Shown one piece after another: positions 36,433-48,974 of a stretch of DNA of 64,000 nt. How positions within the stretch are numbered: position 1 is the stretch's first letter; every line of letters begins with the position of its first letter. The notes beneath the pieces are model-generated. The model was given only the letters and a program-made list of their open reading frames with translations. It was not told where the DNA came from and made no database searches. Source of the DNA: Liolophura sinensis. Lineage: Eukaryota; Mollusca; Polyplacophora; Chitonida; Chitonidae. The DNA is taken from the NCBI RefSeq assembly GCF_032854445.1, contig NC_088295.1:48845385-48909384 (forward strand), read 5' to 3'. Position numbers and translations under genes: made by a program.

Positions 36433-39276
36433 ATGTTGGTACAGGGAAAGTCGGCCGTTATAACGGGAGGCGGTCGCGGTATTGGACGCGCCATTGCCGA
36501 GCAACTGCTCAAATACGGGGCAAAGGTGAGTAGTATAAGATATAGCACCTCATCCGGGACCCTGTGAGGCGGTCCAGTCCACCACTAGGCCTTAAGCGGG
36601 TATACACTAGAGCTACGATACGTTATCGCGAATCACGATGGCGTATCGCAGCATCGTCGTTAGGCAAGTACCATTTATCGTGTGGTGTACGCTAATGTAT
36701 ACCACTTCATGACATACCCACGATACGATCAGAGTAAGTTTTTTTATCGTGAAGATTCACGATTACGATAGAAATACAAAATGCTGGATTTTTATTTGGC
36801 CGCGATGAAGGCCACGATAAGCATATTTTCGTCGCAGACAAGATGATTCCCCTGGTGTGTACACACTTCGCGATAAAGCTATCCACGAATATTTATTTAT
36901 TTATTTATTTATTTATTTGACTGGTGTTTGACGCCGTAGTCAAGAATATTTCTCTTATACGACGGCGGCCAGCATATGGTGGGAGGAAACCGGGCAGAGC
37001 CCGGGGGGAAACCCACGACCTATCCACCAATAAAGACAGTGCTATGTATGCAAGTCTGGGCATTTATCCTGTTATCGCAGACCAGTTTGGGTTTATACCA
37101 CATCATCCAACTCTTTGGTCACGAGTTTATGCTGCTGAACAAGAATACCTTGAAAGAAAAAACAGAAAGAAGGCCAGATATTATATGAGAACTACTCATC
37201 CCTGTTACTAATGCGGTCGCTATGAGTTCAAGTCCAGCTCATGCTTGGTTCCTCTCCGATCCTACCAGCGGATGGTCGTGGGTTTCCCCACGGGTCTGCC
37301 TTCTTTCCTTGCACCATAATGCTTGCGGCCGTTGTATAAGTGATATATTCTTGAGAACGGCGTAAAACTAAAATAAGTAAATAGATAAAAATGATGTCGC
37401 TCTCACGAACTCCACTTAGTAACATCTTGAATGTAATTAATTCTGGCTCTTGGCTTAATATGACAACTCTCCTTGTTTTTGCAGTATACATATATGTGTG
37501 TTACATAGATTAAAAAGATTACAAAAATCCACTTGATAAAATCTGTCCAATATGGGGTTGCAGCAAGATAGTGCATCGGAATTTTGGAACACACAACCAC
37601 AGATCAGTCACAATGTTCAGATAGGGTATAACTGCAGTGGAGCGTGTGTGCATATTGTTCAAATACATGTACCAAGAATTGGTGCGATTTTATTTCGTAC
37701 CTCAATGCAGGCTTTGAGCGTGTGGAATACAATGGCAACCAATTACGCCCTTATTTTACTATTATTTATTTAGACAATAGAGCAGAACAGTGTGTCCTGT
37801 GGGGGCTCAAATTAAATCTGATAGAGAATTGTCAGTATCGATAAACTGATTACAAAATAAATAATTTATTTAAAAAGTCAGTGAATGAATTATCGATATC
37901 AATAAAGGAGGTAATGACATCGATAAATCCACCTATTAATATCGATAATTTTCCTTCTTATTTGCCCTTTGATAAATACTATTCCCTCCTAATATGTGTC
38001 AATTGTTTTTATCGAAAGTTTTAAAAAGTTTTAACATTTTACAGGAACAAATGTAAAACGAGTGGAAATTACATCAATACCAGTATCACTCGTGTGATAG
38101 GGTCTCCGTCATAAGTAATGCAATAAATCACCGACCTCAGTGAGACGCCTCTAATTCCTCAGTGAGACGCCTCTGATTGCTCAGTGAGACGCCTCTAATT
38201 CCTCAGTGAGACGCCTCTGATTCCTCAGTGAGACGCCTCTGATTGCTCAGTGAGACGCCTCTAATTCCTCAGTGAGACGCCTCTGATTGCTCAGTGAGAC
38301 GCCTCTAATTCCTCAGTGAGACGCCTCTGATTGCTCAGTGAGACGCCTCTAATTCCTCAGTGAGACGCCTCTGATTCCACTGCCTGGCTTTATGGATAGC
38401 TGACCCTGCTACTTCGACAACTGTATATACATATATCGATATCGCTAGCTCATTTATCGATATCTGTAAATCATTTATTGATATCGATGAATGAATTAGC
38501 CAAATCAGTAAATGATTTATCGATAAATATTTATTGATATCTATAATTCTCGATCAAATGTTAATTTGGCCATCAATCATGTCCCAAAATTCGATTTTTC
38601 CTTACGAAATCATGAAACTCCTTTCAGTTTTCAATGGGATGTTTAATAGCCAAATAGCTCCATTACGAGGTCTGGGGTTGGTGTATCTTCAGATCATATT
38701 TTTCCAGGAAGAAGTTTTGTGCAAAGATGCTTAAACCAAGGAAACGATTAGAAGAAGATGAAGACGGTTATGGCGATGATTTCGCATGCTTTACCCTCTA
38801 GATCGTGGGACAATCGTAGATCTACTGCAGCTTCATCGCATAATTTTTTTTTTAGCGTGGTCAGAATTTGTCACTGTGTGATGTGTACCTCAAAACTGTC
38901 AAATAGGCTGCGATAACACCCAATATAAACACAGTTATGGCCGCTCCAGCATGACCCACGATAACGTTTATTTATCGTGAGTGTAGGGTCATGTCTGATG
39001 TATAACCCCCCCCCCCCCCCTTTACTATTACACGATGTGGTCACAGATAGAGGCGAAGAAAACACTGAAATATGAAGTGGAGTATATATGTCAGATGAAA
39101 GACCATTAAAGACTGTCCATAAAAATAGTTCGATTCGTATTTTTTAGATTTTTTCGGCCTAGTAAAGAGCACTCCAAAGTTTGACATCTATGGTAGCCTT
39201 TTTTGACAATATTGGGACCACTGATGTCAGATTTGTGCCCCTTAACAAGCATAGGCTGCTACATTTCATCATTGAA

Positions 39277-39339
<63 letters not shown>

Positions 39340-42300
39340 CTCATAAGTCAAGGTCTATATTCGCCGAATGGACCTTGAAACGAGATATTTCCAGCAAAAT
39401 ATATGTTTGCGACGTCACTGATACTTTCTGATTCACTACAGACCATCAGACCATTGGATTAAAACCATTGGATTCAATTAGAAAAAATCCAAAAAATTAA
39501 ATAGAACTATTTTTTAGACAGATTTTAATGGTCTTTCATTTGATGTATACTTCAGTTTACAGTTTTCCTTTCGTTCAAAATTCGTAATATCTCTATTACG
39601 AGTTTACCACTTCTAAAAGTATATTTACGTGCGCAGAAAAACTGCCGATGACTTGCTAAACGAACTGGCTTTCCTTGTTGGTTGAGATTATGGAGGTTGT
39701 TGAATTCCATTCTTGAGCACTTCTATAAATACATGTGATATGGAGTCAAAGATCAAATAGGCATGTTACTCAAAGTAATCTAGCAACTTGCAAGAAGTTT
39801 CCACTGATATTACTTTGGCCTTGTCAGCGAATCAGTAAATATCTTAATGAGTGGATCAACCGTTGGCCTAACCAACCAATGATCTCAATGGCCTAATCGA
39901 GAATCAGTTGATTACTAATCAGCGAATCAGTCAATAGCCTTATCAGTGAATCAGTCAAGGCCTAATGAGTGAGCCAACGGTATATACAATGAATCAGACA
40001 ATGGTCTAATAGGTGATTCACGTAATAGCCAAATCAGAGAATCTGTCAACGAGCTAGTTAATTAACCAGACAATAATCAATAATTTAATTAGTTAGGCAT
40101 CAATCGCTGCCTCCACCGTAAATTAAGTGAAATATTTTATTTATTTATTTATTTGATATGTGTTTACGCCATACTCAAGAATATTTCACTTATTCAACGG
40201 CGGACAGCATTATGGTGGGAGGAAACCGGACAGAGCCCGGGGGAAATCCACGACCTTCCACAGACTGTTGGCAGACTTATGTGAAATAAGTTTGGAGTAT
40301 GGCGTTAAAAAACAATCAAATCAAATTGATCTCTCGATTAAGCCTACTCAGTTATCCGATCGGATTCCTGTGATACTTCAGGTATGTTTACTGGACGTAC
40401 TAGAGGCTGAACTCCGCCAAACCTGGACGGAACTCAAACAGCAATATGGTGAGTCCAACATCACAACCAGCAAGGCGGACGTTACCAATAAAGCGGAATT
40501 CAAGGGTACGTATAAGCTGGCGTTTTCTGTCATTGGTTTCATTGTTGCCATGTCAACCTGCATACGCTCTGGTGAAGCGATTTTGATCTAAATGTCGTGA
40601 GAATTGTTTGATAATCTACCTCATATTATTTAATTATTTATTTGACGGTTGCTTAACACCCATTATCTACATTTATAAAAACTGTTATAAATTATATAAG
40701 CTTTTAGTAACTTTAGAAGGAGACTCATCAACTGTTGACACATAGTTTATACGTTATCCTGTATCTGTCCTCTTCTGTCATATTATTATTAATGCCTATA
40801 TGTGTGGATTTAAAACACTGAATGAAGCCACAACAATTTGGTCATATGTATATATTAAAAGGTCAAGTGTTTTACATGGTTTAGGAACAGGGGTGTTGCA
40901 CGATTTAAGTAAAAGTATTCAATGGACTTACAAGTCTACGGCTTCATAAATGGGTTTAACTCGGATGGTTCCATAAGAGGTGCTTCATATGACATGGCTG
41001 CAGATCATGTGTGTAAGGAAATATGTAGGTATTTGCCATAACAGCCAAACTATATCATCACCTAAATGGTAAGTTACTGCAGGGAAACACTTCAAGATCC
41101 TTGAGTTTAACGGTAAGAATAGTACGTGTAATGAGCATGTTATGATATTCTAATTACACGATGAAACTTTGTCACAAATGATACGGTTATGAAGCTTAGC
41201 CTGATGCACAATGGGAACGGTAAAAACATACAAATAAGGTTGGTCCGTCGTATGCATGTACGATTTAAGAGATCGCAAAAATATCTTCCGGCAACTCTTA
41301 ATGTGATAACATTCAAGAGAAGGTATTTGCTACAAATATATTTTGGAACGTGATATCTGGACAACGCGTGGCTTTCGTGTTACGACTATTTAGTTATTTA
41401 GTTCGTTGATTGTAGTTTAAAGCAGTAGTCAAGAATTTGGTTTTTATAAGTTAGACGTTAAATAATGTATATTTAAACCGCAGACAAAGTGCTCAGACAG
41501 AAAATACTGAGAGCATAAACGAACGTACACGACACACATATTCCCGATCCAAAAGAATCGACATAAATTGGATATTTTTTGGCCAAACGTCAGCTTTAGG
41601 TACCACTGAGGATTTTGCATGGGTCCAGGTGAGTTTTTGATGATTATTTTGCTCTTCTCTACCAGCTGCTATCCAGAACACAGTCAATGTATTCGGACAA
41701 GTGGATATCCTGGTGAACAACGCCTGCATTCAGAAGGAAGGTCAATGGGAAGCCATGCTGAACGTCAACTTGGTACAGACATCTCTGTCATGAAGAAGCG
41801 TCAGTCCTATATATATTTATTTGATTGGTGTTTTACGCCGTACTCAGGAATATTTCACTTATACAACGGCGACCAGCATTATGGTGGGAGAGCCCGGGGA
41901 AAACCCGCGACCATCCGCAGGTTGCTGCAGACTCATACGTTCGGCCGGAGAGGAAGACAGCATGAGCTGGACTTGAACTCACAGCGACCACTCTGGTGAG
42001 AGGCTTCTGGATCATTATGCTGCGCTAACGCGCTAACCAACTTAGCCATGGAGGCCACTGTAGTCGTATAAACATTATCGTAAACCACTCATGTGTTGAT
42101 GGAAAGCGTAATATCTAGCTACAGCGGTACCTAATTCTAAAGACATGGTATTAAACCATGCGAAAGACAATCATATTAGTAGATATAATATAAGATATAA
42201 GATATGTAATTGTCAATATACTTGAATAGAACAGCTTGGTAATGCAGATATGTCGCAAAGCAGTATTAGAGAACATTTCAATACATCTGCATTCTAACAG

Positions 42301-44155
42301 CCACGCCAACATTGCAAAAATGGATAGCCCACACACCTATGTCCCAACATGCTGCTAATATCCATCTATAAACGCCAGAAATCCAGGAAGCTGTCAGCAT
42401 CAACACATTGCAGCAGTGCTGGCAACATTACAGAACGCCAATACGCCAATGTCCCTACACGCGACTAATATCCGCAAACTCCAGCAATCCCTAACAGATA
42501 TATCACTATCCCAACTCATTTCCATCAAGCTAACATTGCAAGCTGGACCACACTAACACACCAATATCCAAACACTCTTATAACATCCGTAAACGCCAGC
42601 AAACATCTCAAGACGCTAACATCCCAAAAGGACGAACAGGTCAACATATCACGAACATCACAAAATTCCAGCAAGAGCAAACAGATTCAGTAGATTAAGA
42701 TCTTGATCACCTTAAATCCTTGCTTCGTTCAGTTTCTCATTAATTGAGACATTTTGAATACGTCAGCCATTCTTCACTTACCGAAATGTGGACGAACAGG
42801 CAGAGTAAGTTCAATACGGGTGACACTTAATGAGTGATTTATTTTCACTCGGATATTTCTATGGTGTTTCTTAATACACGGATATTTCTATGATGTTTCT
42901 TAATACATGACATGTCAGCGGCTCTTTATGTCCTGGAGAAATTATGATTTACCTTTTTAAATAATGAATGCCTCCCTTTACCCTCAGGCCGGTGTTATAC
43001 ATGGTACCCTACTGGCTCTAGAGATCATGAATCCCGGAGGAACTGTCGTGAACATATCGTCCATTTGTGGTGAGCGTTCGGCTTTCATTTCTTAGTTGAC
43101 ATGTTCTTATGTACCCTGTGCTTATTTCCAGGTGCATCTTGCACAGAAAATGCAATTATATGCCTACATGTGTGGTTATATATTTCGTCTGTAAGACTAT
43201 TCTGACAAAATAAAAGTGGAAAATAATTCCACTGAACTTAGTCTATTTACATTAGAGGCCTACCTGCTGATCTTGCAGAATTCAACGAAACTTTTGCCAT
43301 ACTTTCAGGTTCGTTTATTTACTTGATTTATTTTTATTTGGCTCGTGGGTTTCAGACTTTCACGCCCGGTATCCTCTCACCGTAATACTGGTCGATGTTG
43401 TATAAGTGAAATAATCTCCAGTACGGCGTAAAACACCAATAAATAAAGAAAACAAATATTTTTATTTCTTGTTATTTTAGTTGATTAATCTTTCATGCCA
43501 TACATAATTTTTACTCATACATGCGATGACGGCCGGTGTCAAAAGGGGTGAAAACTTCAAAAATTCCCCTGCCCAAGGCAGGGATTGAACCCAAACCTAT
43601 TGAGGGTCTGTAATTAGGTGTCGCGCACCTTGGTCGCTGAACCGCGCTACCCATCTGTTTTATATTTGCATCACTGGCGGTGCTCTCTCATGCAGTCTTG
43701 CACGAAGCTCGCTGGAGACTACTTGCCTGTCACCTGTATGGGGAAGTTCGCCAGTATAGTCCGCCAAAAGCGGGTGGTTTATTCTTGGCACTATCCACAA
43801 TTGTACATGTATGTGTGAAAAATTATTGATTATGGCGTTAAAAAACAGCTACAAAATCTGCATTTTGGTCGGCAATGTTGACCAGATTGCAGACATTAAC
43901 ATTACTCATCTTTCATAACGAACCAAAGAAGTATGAAGACAAATTTTTTTTTTGTTATTGTTATATGGTGGAAATAGTAATACCTCTTTGAATTTTTTGA
44001 CAGGAATTGAGGTCGTTCACCCAGACACGGCCCTTGTACCAGTCTATACCGCCAGTAAAGCAGGGGTGGTCGCTTATACAAGATGTTTCGCTGTAAGTCA
44101 AGAATTCGGGACGATGTCTTCTTGTAAATGAGACAGTTCCTGACGATGTATTTTG

Positions 44156-44233
<78 letters not shown>

Positions 44234-45306
44234 ACTTCCTTATAATAAAGACTTCCTTAAAATGGTGCGCTTAGAGCTTTCGTCGTACTAAAATCGTACT
44301 AAAAATAATTGCCGTGTGGGTTTTCATTGAATCATCGACCTTTGCATTTCACAAAGGTGTACGAAAATCCTTGAGGTTTCTAAAAGTCGATATGTTACAA
44401 CCTAAATCACACAAACCCACATTTGAAAACAGGGTAACTAAGGTAATGGGCTCAATACTTAATTTCTTAATGGATTTCAATTTTAGTGAAGAAGTGGTCT
44501 ATGGATTTCAAGATGTATGTGTTTATTCGTTGTTTCAGTTAAACCCCGAGGTGAAACGGAAGAAGCTGCGATTGGTGTGTCTATGTCCCCGACCCACGGA
44601 CACCTTTCTCTTACATGACCACTCCCCAGACAAGTGCTGGGATGTGGACGCCTTTTACGCCAACGACAGAGGACCTGTGATGACGTAAGCATGTATAACT
44701 GCCCATAACTCAGTAATATTACTTTACGGGAAGGAGCTGCTACAATATAATATCAATATAATATCAGTATAACATTACTACGTTAGTGGAGAGCAATATA
44801 AACTATGCATACTGTGTATGACCAGTTATATATCACCTTCCACGGTTTTGCGCATGCGCATCTAGTTTCTAGACTTCCTCAGTTCAGACTGGAAAACCTT
44901 GGCAAATGAGATCGCTTGATCGAATGTTTTCCTCGCTTGCTAAACTGAGGCCTTTCATCAGCGGTTTGGCCAGGTAAAAAAAATATCCTAAATATCTGTA
45001 CAAACACCAATCAAACAAATAAATAAATAAATATATCACCGCATACAGCAGTCTTGAGCCTAAAGAACCAAGAAAGCTATCGTATAGCTATAGTCCACTT
45101 TAGTGAGCACTACAGTCAAAGCACTGCTTAATTTCCGCGTTAGAGAAATAGATAATTACTATTTATGTAGTGTATTAATATTACGGTGTACTCTCTTTTC
45201 CAGGCCGGAAGAGGTCGCCTCAGTTCTTATATCCGTTGTACAGGACGACACGAATCATGGAAAAATAGCGGTTATCCAAGCCCCGGACAAATACGAGTTT
45301 GTTTAG
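36433..45306 (+). CDS. HPGD-like short-chain dehydrogenase, gene 2
   Basis: Seven exons: 36433-36525, 40382-40505, 41666-41772, 42988-43069, 44004-44092, 44539-44684 and 45204-45306 (TAG), giving about 247 aa. Sizes and phases match genes 1 and 3; exon 4 is two codons shorter than its counterparts. Motifs: TGGGRGIGRAIAE, VCLLDV, ADVTN, ILVNNAC (Cys in place of Gly), active-site Asn in LNVNL, Ser in NISSICG, Tyr/Lys in YTASK, and VCLCPRPTDT in place of the Pro-Gly motif. The following loop has DKCWDVDAFY, shared with gene 3. The start at 36433 was chosen to match the other copies; an in-frame ATG at 36304 would add 43 residues without family support. The gene spans 8.9 kb because intron 1 (3.9 kb) holds SINEs, a 22-bp minisatellite and a TA tract. 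A candidate poly(A) signal lies near 45573. Confidence 0.85.
36889..37022 (-). repeat. SINE, 3' half
   Basis: Minus-oriented: TTTATTTATTTATTTATTTG, GACGCCGTAGTCAAGAATAT and GGAGGAAACCGGGCAGAGCC. Cut off at CACGACCTA before the head. Intron 1 of SDR gene 2. Confidence 0.85.
37196..37391 (+). repeat. SINE, head-truncated
   Basis: Plus-oriented copy from the B-box region (GAGTTCAAGTCCAGCTCATG) to a tail of AAATAAGTAAATAGATAAA. It lies tail-outward opposite the copy at 36889-37022, with about 170 bp of unrelated sequence between. Confidence 0.85.
37845..38135. repeat. ATCGATA-rich degenerate repeat, left flank
   Basis: Repeated words TATCGATA, ATCGATAAAT and ATTGATATC, also seen at 38425-38545 beyond the 22-bp minisatellite. 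This suggests an older repeat array interrupted by the minisatellite. Confidence 0.5.
38136..38378. repeat. Minisatellite, 22-bp unit, 11 copies
   Basis: Eleven near-perfect units of CTCAGTGAGACGCCTCT plus AATTC, GATTG or GATTC. The AATTC and GATTG forms largely alternate, giving a 44-bp higher-order period. Intron 1 of SDR gene 2. Confidence 0.97.
38379..38545. repeat. ATCGATA-rich degenerate repeat, right flank
   Basis: TATCGATATCG, ATTTATCGATATC and TTATTGATATCGATGAATG recur, matching the left flank of the minisatellite. Confidence 0.5.
39285..39336. repeat. (TA)n microsatellite
   Basis: TA run of about 50 bp in intron 1 of SDR gene 2. A separate run of about 19 C lies near 39007. Confidence 0.95.
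39826..40076. repeat. Degenerate tandem repeat, AATCAGTCAATGGCCTAAT-like
   Basis: About nine imperfect copies of a unit of roughly 25 bp built from (AG)AATCAGT-(CA)AATGGCCTAATC. Heavily diverged. Intron 1 of SDR gene 2. Confidence 0.6.
40133..40279 (-). repeat. SINE, 3' half
   Basis: Minus-oriented: ATTTATTTATTTATTTG, CATACTCAAGAATATTTCAC and GGAGGAAACCGGACAGAGCC. It stops in the body. Confidence 0.85.
40280..40330 (+). repeat. SINE tail fragment, inverted against the previous copy
   Basis: GTGAAATAAGTTTGGAGTAT, then GGCGTTAAAAAACAATCAAA in the plus orientation, directly abutting the minus-oriented copy. Together they form a fold-back pair 50 bp upstream of exon 2 of SDR gene 2. Confidence 0.65.
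41809..42057 (-). repeat. SINE, near full length
   Basis: Minus-oriented, with a short internal deletion at GGTGGGAGAGCCCGGGG, an intact GAGCTGGACTTGAACTC B-box side, and a head ending CTTAGCCATGGAGGCC. It begins about 37 bp after exon 3 of SDR gene 2. Confidence 0.9.
42330..42650. repeat. Low-complexity CA/AACGCCAG-rich segment
   Basis: Recurring words CTAATATCC, AACGCCAG, CCAACAT and CAGCAA suggest a badly decayed tandem repeat in intron 3 of SDR gene 2. No clean period can be set. Confidence 0.4.
43336..43449 (+). repeat. SINE, 3' fragment
   Basis: Plus-oriented: CTCACCGTAATACTGGTCG, AGTACGGCGTAAAACACC, short AATAAATAAAG tail. Intron 4 of SDR gene 2. Confidence 0.75.
43477..43660 (-). 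repeat. Second SINE family, copy in minus orientation
   Basis: Right end has a reverse tRNA-like head: GGGATTGAACCC (B box reversed), then GGTCGCTGAACCGCGCTACC (A-box side reversed). Left end is T-rich. Intron 4 of SDR gene 2. Confidence 0.5.
43700..43856 (+). repeat. Second SINE family, 3' fragment
   Basis: GTATGGGGAAGTTCGCCAG, GTGGTTTATTCTTGGC and GAAAAATTATTGATTATGGC match the tail half of the element at 31254-31564. It lies next to the minus-oriented copy. Confidence 0.5.
44157..44230. repeat. (TA)n microsatellite
   Basis: Pure TA run of about 74 bp in intron 5 of SDR gene 2, 65 bp after exon 5. Confidence 0.95.
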
Positions 45307-46985
45307 TTTACTTTGGACCCAATCTTGCAAATACCATCACTGAGATGCAATCTTATACCTGTCGTCACCGCTGCAGATGCTTGGGTCATTCAAGCTCTTG
45401 CTTACCTAGGACAATATCCGTAGTCTTTATATGTCAAATTTGTAAAGTTCATGACAATAATTTCTGCTGGTATGTAGTTTTTGGCTCAACGGTTTGGTTA
45501 AAGAATATCACATGGGTCCTCTCGCACAAAGTGATTGTTGGCGAAGTCGATTGTAACTATCGTGGTAGTTACAATAAACTTAGACTACGGTCATTTAATT
45601 CGTCCAATCTTAAAACCACAATAGCCATCTATTCACACAATTTTTCGGTCACAACACGCCCTTTATTGGTGATGGAGAATATGAGTTGTTGTCATGGCCA
45701 AATTCATGGCCAGTCTTAACACCTACTCTTAACACAATCACAGACCACAGGGATGTTAAGGCCTATAGTACCAATTCATAGCTCAGTGTACCACCACATG
45801 CAACATTCATACAACATTGCTTGATGTCACTTCCATCCCTAAAAACAAAATACGGCGAAGAGTTGCGGAACGCCAAACTAATGAAACTTAAGTCCAGACT
45901 GAAATGAATACACCTGACTTAATTCTTAGCAAACTTTTCAACCTTTGGCCAGACCTGTCATTTAGAAATCTTCGTGCAGAGATGTTTTTGTATCTCTTAA
46001 CTGCTTTTTATATTTTTACCAGAAGTTTTTAATGTGTAGATTGTATGTTGAAGCTACAAATAATTTCATGATAAAAGTAGACGATCACCTTAATGTTGTA
46101 TGGCTAATTAGACTAAGGCGGTGTTAAAAGAACACCAGTTCATTTCTTATGTAGATTTTCTTAAATGGTAAAAGTTGGTCATATACATGTAGTTGCTATC
46201 TGGGCATGGGTATTAAAGCAGTAAGAACCAGATGAGACGTTTAATTCTGCGTTCGTCTCTGTGTCTCTATATGTTTATCGGGCAATCGTATTTCGTTTGA
46301 AACTTCTGAAAATCTGGGGCTGAAGCTGTGAAACTTATGAAGCTGTATAACTTTAAAGTGTTGTAGGAAAATATATATTTTCATATTTCCACCATGTGTT
46401 TTGTCTGAATTATCCCTGTCTTAAGGAGATCGGTTTCCGCTTCTATGTTAATAGGCTTTATCTCTTAGATATGTCAAGTAGGAGTATATAGTGATGTGTC
46501 TATGTAATCTGTGCGTGGGGAGAGGGGTGGGGGTTATTGTTCTCGACAATATTTGACATGATATAACATAGAAGTTATATTTATCAAAGACCGTTATAGG
46601 TTCATCAGTTAACCGGTTCAGTGCCAGCTGTATAAAGCAGTAAACAGTGACTCTACATTTCGAGTTCCATTGTTCAAAAGTGTATCAGCTAATACCGATA
46701 TTACGACTGATTTAATATTCAGATATTTAAAGTGAGAGACAGCACCTGACTAATGTTTATGTCCACTGAAAGACTACCATTCAAAATATCTTAAACCGGC
46801 ATTAAATAGTTTTAGAGATTTTTTAAAAACCCAATAAAAGTTTTAAAAAACTTCGTCTTGACACAGCTTCAGCACCTCTACTTTATCGAGAGAAAGGTGA
46901 CGTCACGTTTACTCTTGCTCTCTAACGACGAAGGTATTATCCGTATAATAATCTAAGCAGTAGCCTATGGCAGATAAAAGGCACT
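45307..46985. other. 3' flank of SDR gene 2 and intergenic DNA
   Basis: The first part is probably 3' UTR (AATAAA at 45573). Open frames here, including 45186-45719, run out of the terminal exon in the wrong frame. No other gene is recognised. Confidence 0.45.
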
Positions 46986-47786
46986 AGTGATAAATATAGT
47001 TTTCTAGGAAATTTGGCTTACTGGAAGAATATTTCTTCCACTGCTTGTACTGTTGATACAGTAGGCCTATATTATTTACAAGGAACTCCAGCGACCTTGG
47101 CCGATGTATTCCTGGTTCAGGTCGTAGCCTGGCCTAAAAAGACTCCGACTCCTTTTCTTATACTGGTGTAGCGTAGTTGAGTCTTAACGCTTACAGTGTT
47201 AATTGCGTACTCAACGAAGGTCCAGGCCGATTGCCTTCATTATCGAAAAAGTGCTTGCCGCACCCACCTCACCGCCACCATAAGTCCCTTCTCGTTTTAG
47301 AATAAATTTATTATAGCCATGAATGCTTCCACGGCACAATGTCATCGGCTAATATCGCCATCTTCGCTTTGTTCCACTATGAAGCAGGACATGCGCGTAG
47401 CTGCCCAACATAGCGGCAGCGACCGAGGAGTATGTACTGTAGAAGCCTTCATGGCTACAATACATCTTCTCTAAAACGAGTAGGGACATATGATGGCGGC
47501 GCGGTGGGTGAGGTCTTTACGTTGGTGTATTTGCGCGAGACTTTATCGATAATTAAGACAACTGGCCTGGATCTTCGTTGAGTCCGCAATTGAGAACAGG
47601 AGTTGGAGTCTTTTGGACTAGGCTACGTCCTGAACCAGGAATACATCGGCCGTGCATCTGCAGCTAGGCTATTTGAACAGTGTCGCCAGAGTTCCTTGTA
47701 AATGATATAACTGAATCAACAGTTCAAGGAATGGAAGAAATACTCTTCCAGTATGCCCATTTTCGGAGGAAACTATGTTTATCACT
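46986..47786. mobile_element. Long imperfect palindrome, fold-back element
   Basis: Two arms of about 400 bp face each other around a centre near 47386. Matching pairs include AGTGATAAA(T/C)ATAG at 46986 against its complement ending at 47786, ACTGTTGAT at 47049 against ATCAACAGT at 47715-47723, CGATGTATTCCTGGTTCAGG near 47102 against its complement near 47630-47650, and ATAGCCATGAA near 47314 against its complement near 47450. The coordinates of the first two pairs sum to the same value, so the outer spacing is symmetrical with few net indels. Substitutions are frequent, so this is not a recent assembly inversion. No open frame spans it. It could be a fold-back or MITE-type transposon, or the source of a long hairpin RNA. 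Confidence 0.75.
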
Positions 47787-48974
47787 TGAGCCTTCATCAC
47801 CGAAGTCCAAAACGTCGAAAGTTGATAAAGGCAGATTTAAAACTCGACGTAGTGTTTGGAAACTCGGCGGCATGTTTAACCTGTTTTCTTAACACGCAAA
47901 AACTCCACGCACGAGGTCGACGTTGAGTTTAGGGCCTGCATTTTGGGCATGGGAATTAATACAAGTGCTTTTTCATATGGCAAATGCTGCATAATAACAC
48001 CGATCGTGAAAACGTGGAATAGAAGAAAAGACAACACTTGACCTAATGTATAAAAAGTATCCCTTAAGAGCATAGCATTTTGTTCTTGTGATGTAGACCA
48101 GCCAAGATATTACATGTTAAAGAAAGCAAATCTCGCACATTGACACAATCGAAAGCGCCAGTATGTTATCAGCTTTAACCAATCAGGCACGAGTTATTTC
48201 TATAACTCGAGGACACGGCTGTTCCGCTTACGACCCCGGAATCTTGTTTTGAGTTTTAATCATAGAACCGTAAGGTACGAGTGATGCGGACATCGTGTTT
48301 CCGGTTGCTCTAACATGGTGCATCCCATTGCCTCCCTGATACAAAGCTGATTTTAGAGTTACCAAGAACGTCTGAAAAAATGTCTTTGGTCGTTTAGGCT
48401 TGTTTCTACCCTTCTTCCGAAATAACTCATATTGTATGATTATTTGGTTTCTTTTCTTTGAATGTAGGCTTATACAAATATATAACCAAGAGTGACCTAA
48501 ATGACTAGGTCCAATGACCGATACAGTCGTAAAGACAGAATACACATAGCCTGCACAGCATTCATCTCGTATGTATGTATGGGGCCTGTATGGCCTATAC
48601 AAGGTCGGGTTTAGATTTCAACATACACTGTTTTAGCCTATCTTATCTCAACGTCGATCAGCTCACGCACTTGGTCCAGTTGTTCATCGGATAAGTCTTT
48701 GACCTGGATTTAAAACACCGTGTTCTAGATATGGATGCTAACATGTAGGCTCACTCATATACACTGTGTTTCACATTTGTATGAGATTTTCTGCGCTTTA
48801 TATGTGATTTACTTCTATATATTTAAAGATAAGTTGGTTTTATCGGAAGGGGAGATAACCCTCTCGAATGTTGCGATCCATCGGCACGACATTTATGTAG
48901 CCTAAAGTGGGCGTGCATGTAATCATGAAGTGCAGAATAGCAAGGCAGGTGTAGCATCTTTGTCAATACCCACG
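47787..48974. other. Upstream region of SDR gene 3
   Basis: AT-rich, with no recognised exon. It should contain the promoter of SDR gene 3, but no confident TATA box or operator can be named. Confidence 0.4.

Noticed and set aside
36600-36890. Segment rich in ATCGTG and CACGATA words, considered as another inverted-repeat element
   Set aside because: Short complementary words recur, but no consistent termini could be paired by eye. A similar segment near 38795-39005 could not be aligned to it.
38136-38378. Regular repeats resembling a CRISPR array
   Set aside because: The units are contiguous without unique spacers and the context is eukaryotic, so this is a minisatellite.
45186-45719. 177-codon open frame overlapping the last exon of SDR gene 2
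   Set aside because: It is out of frame with the exon, starts inside the intron and shows no family resemblance.
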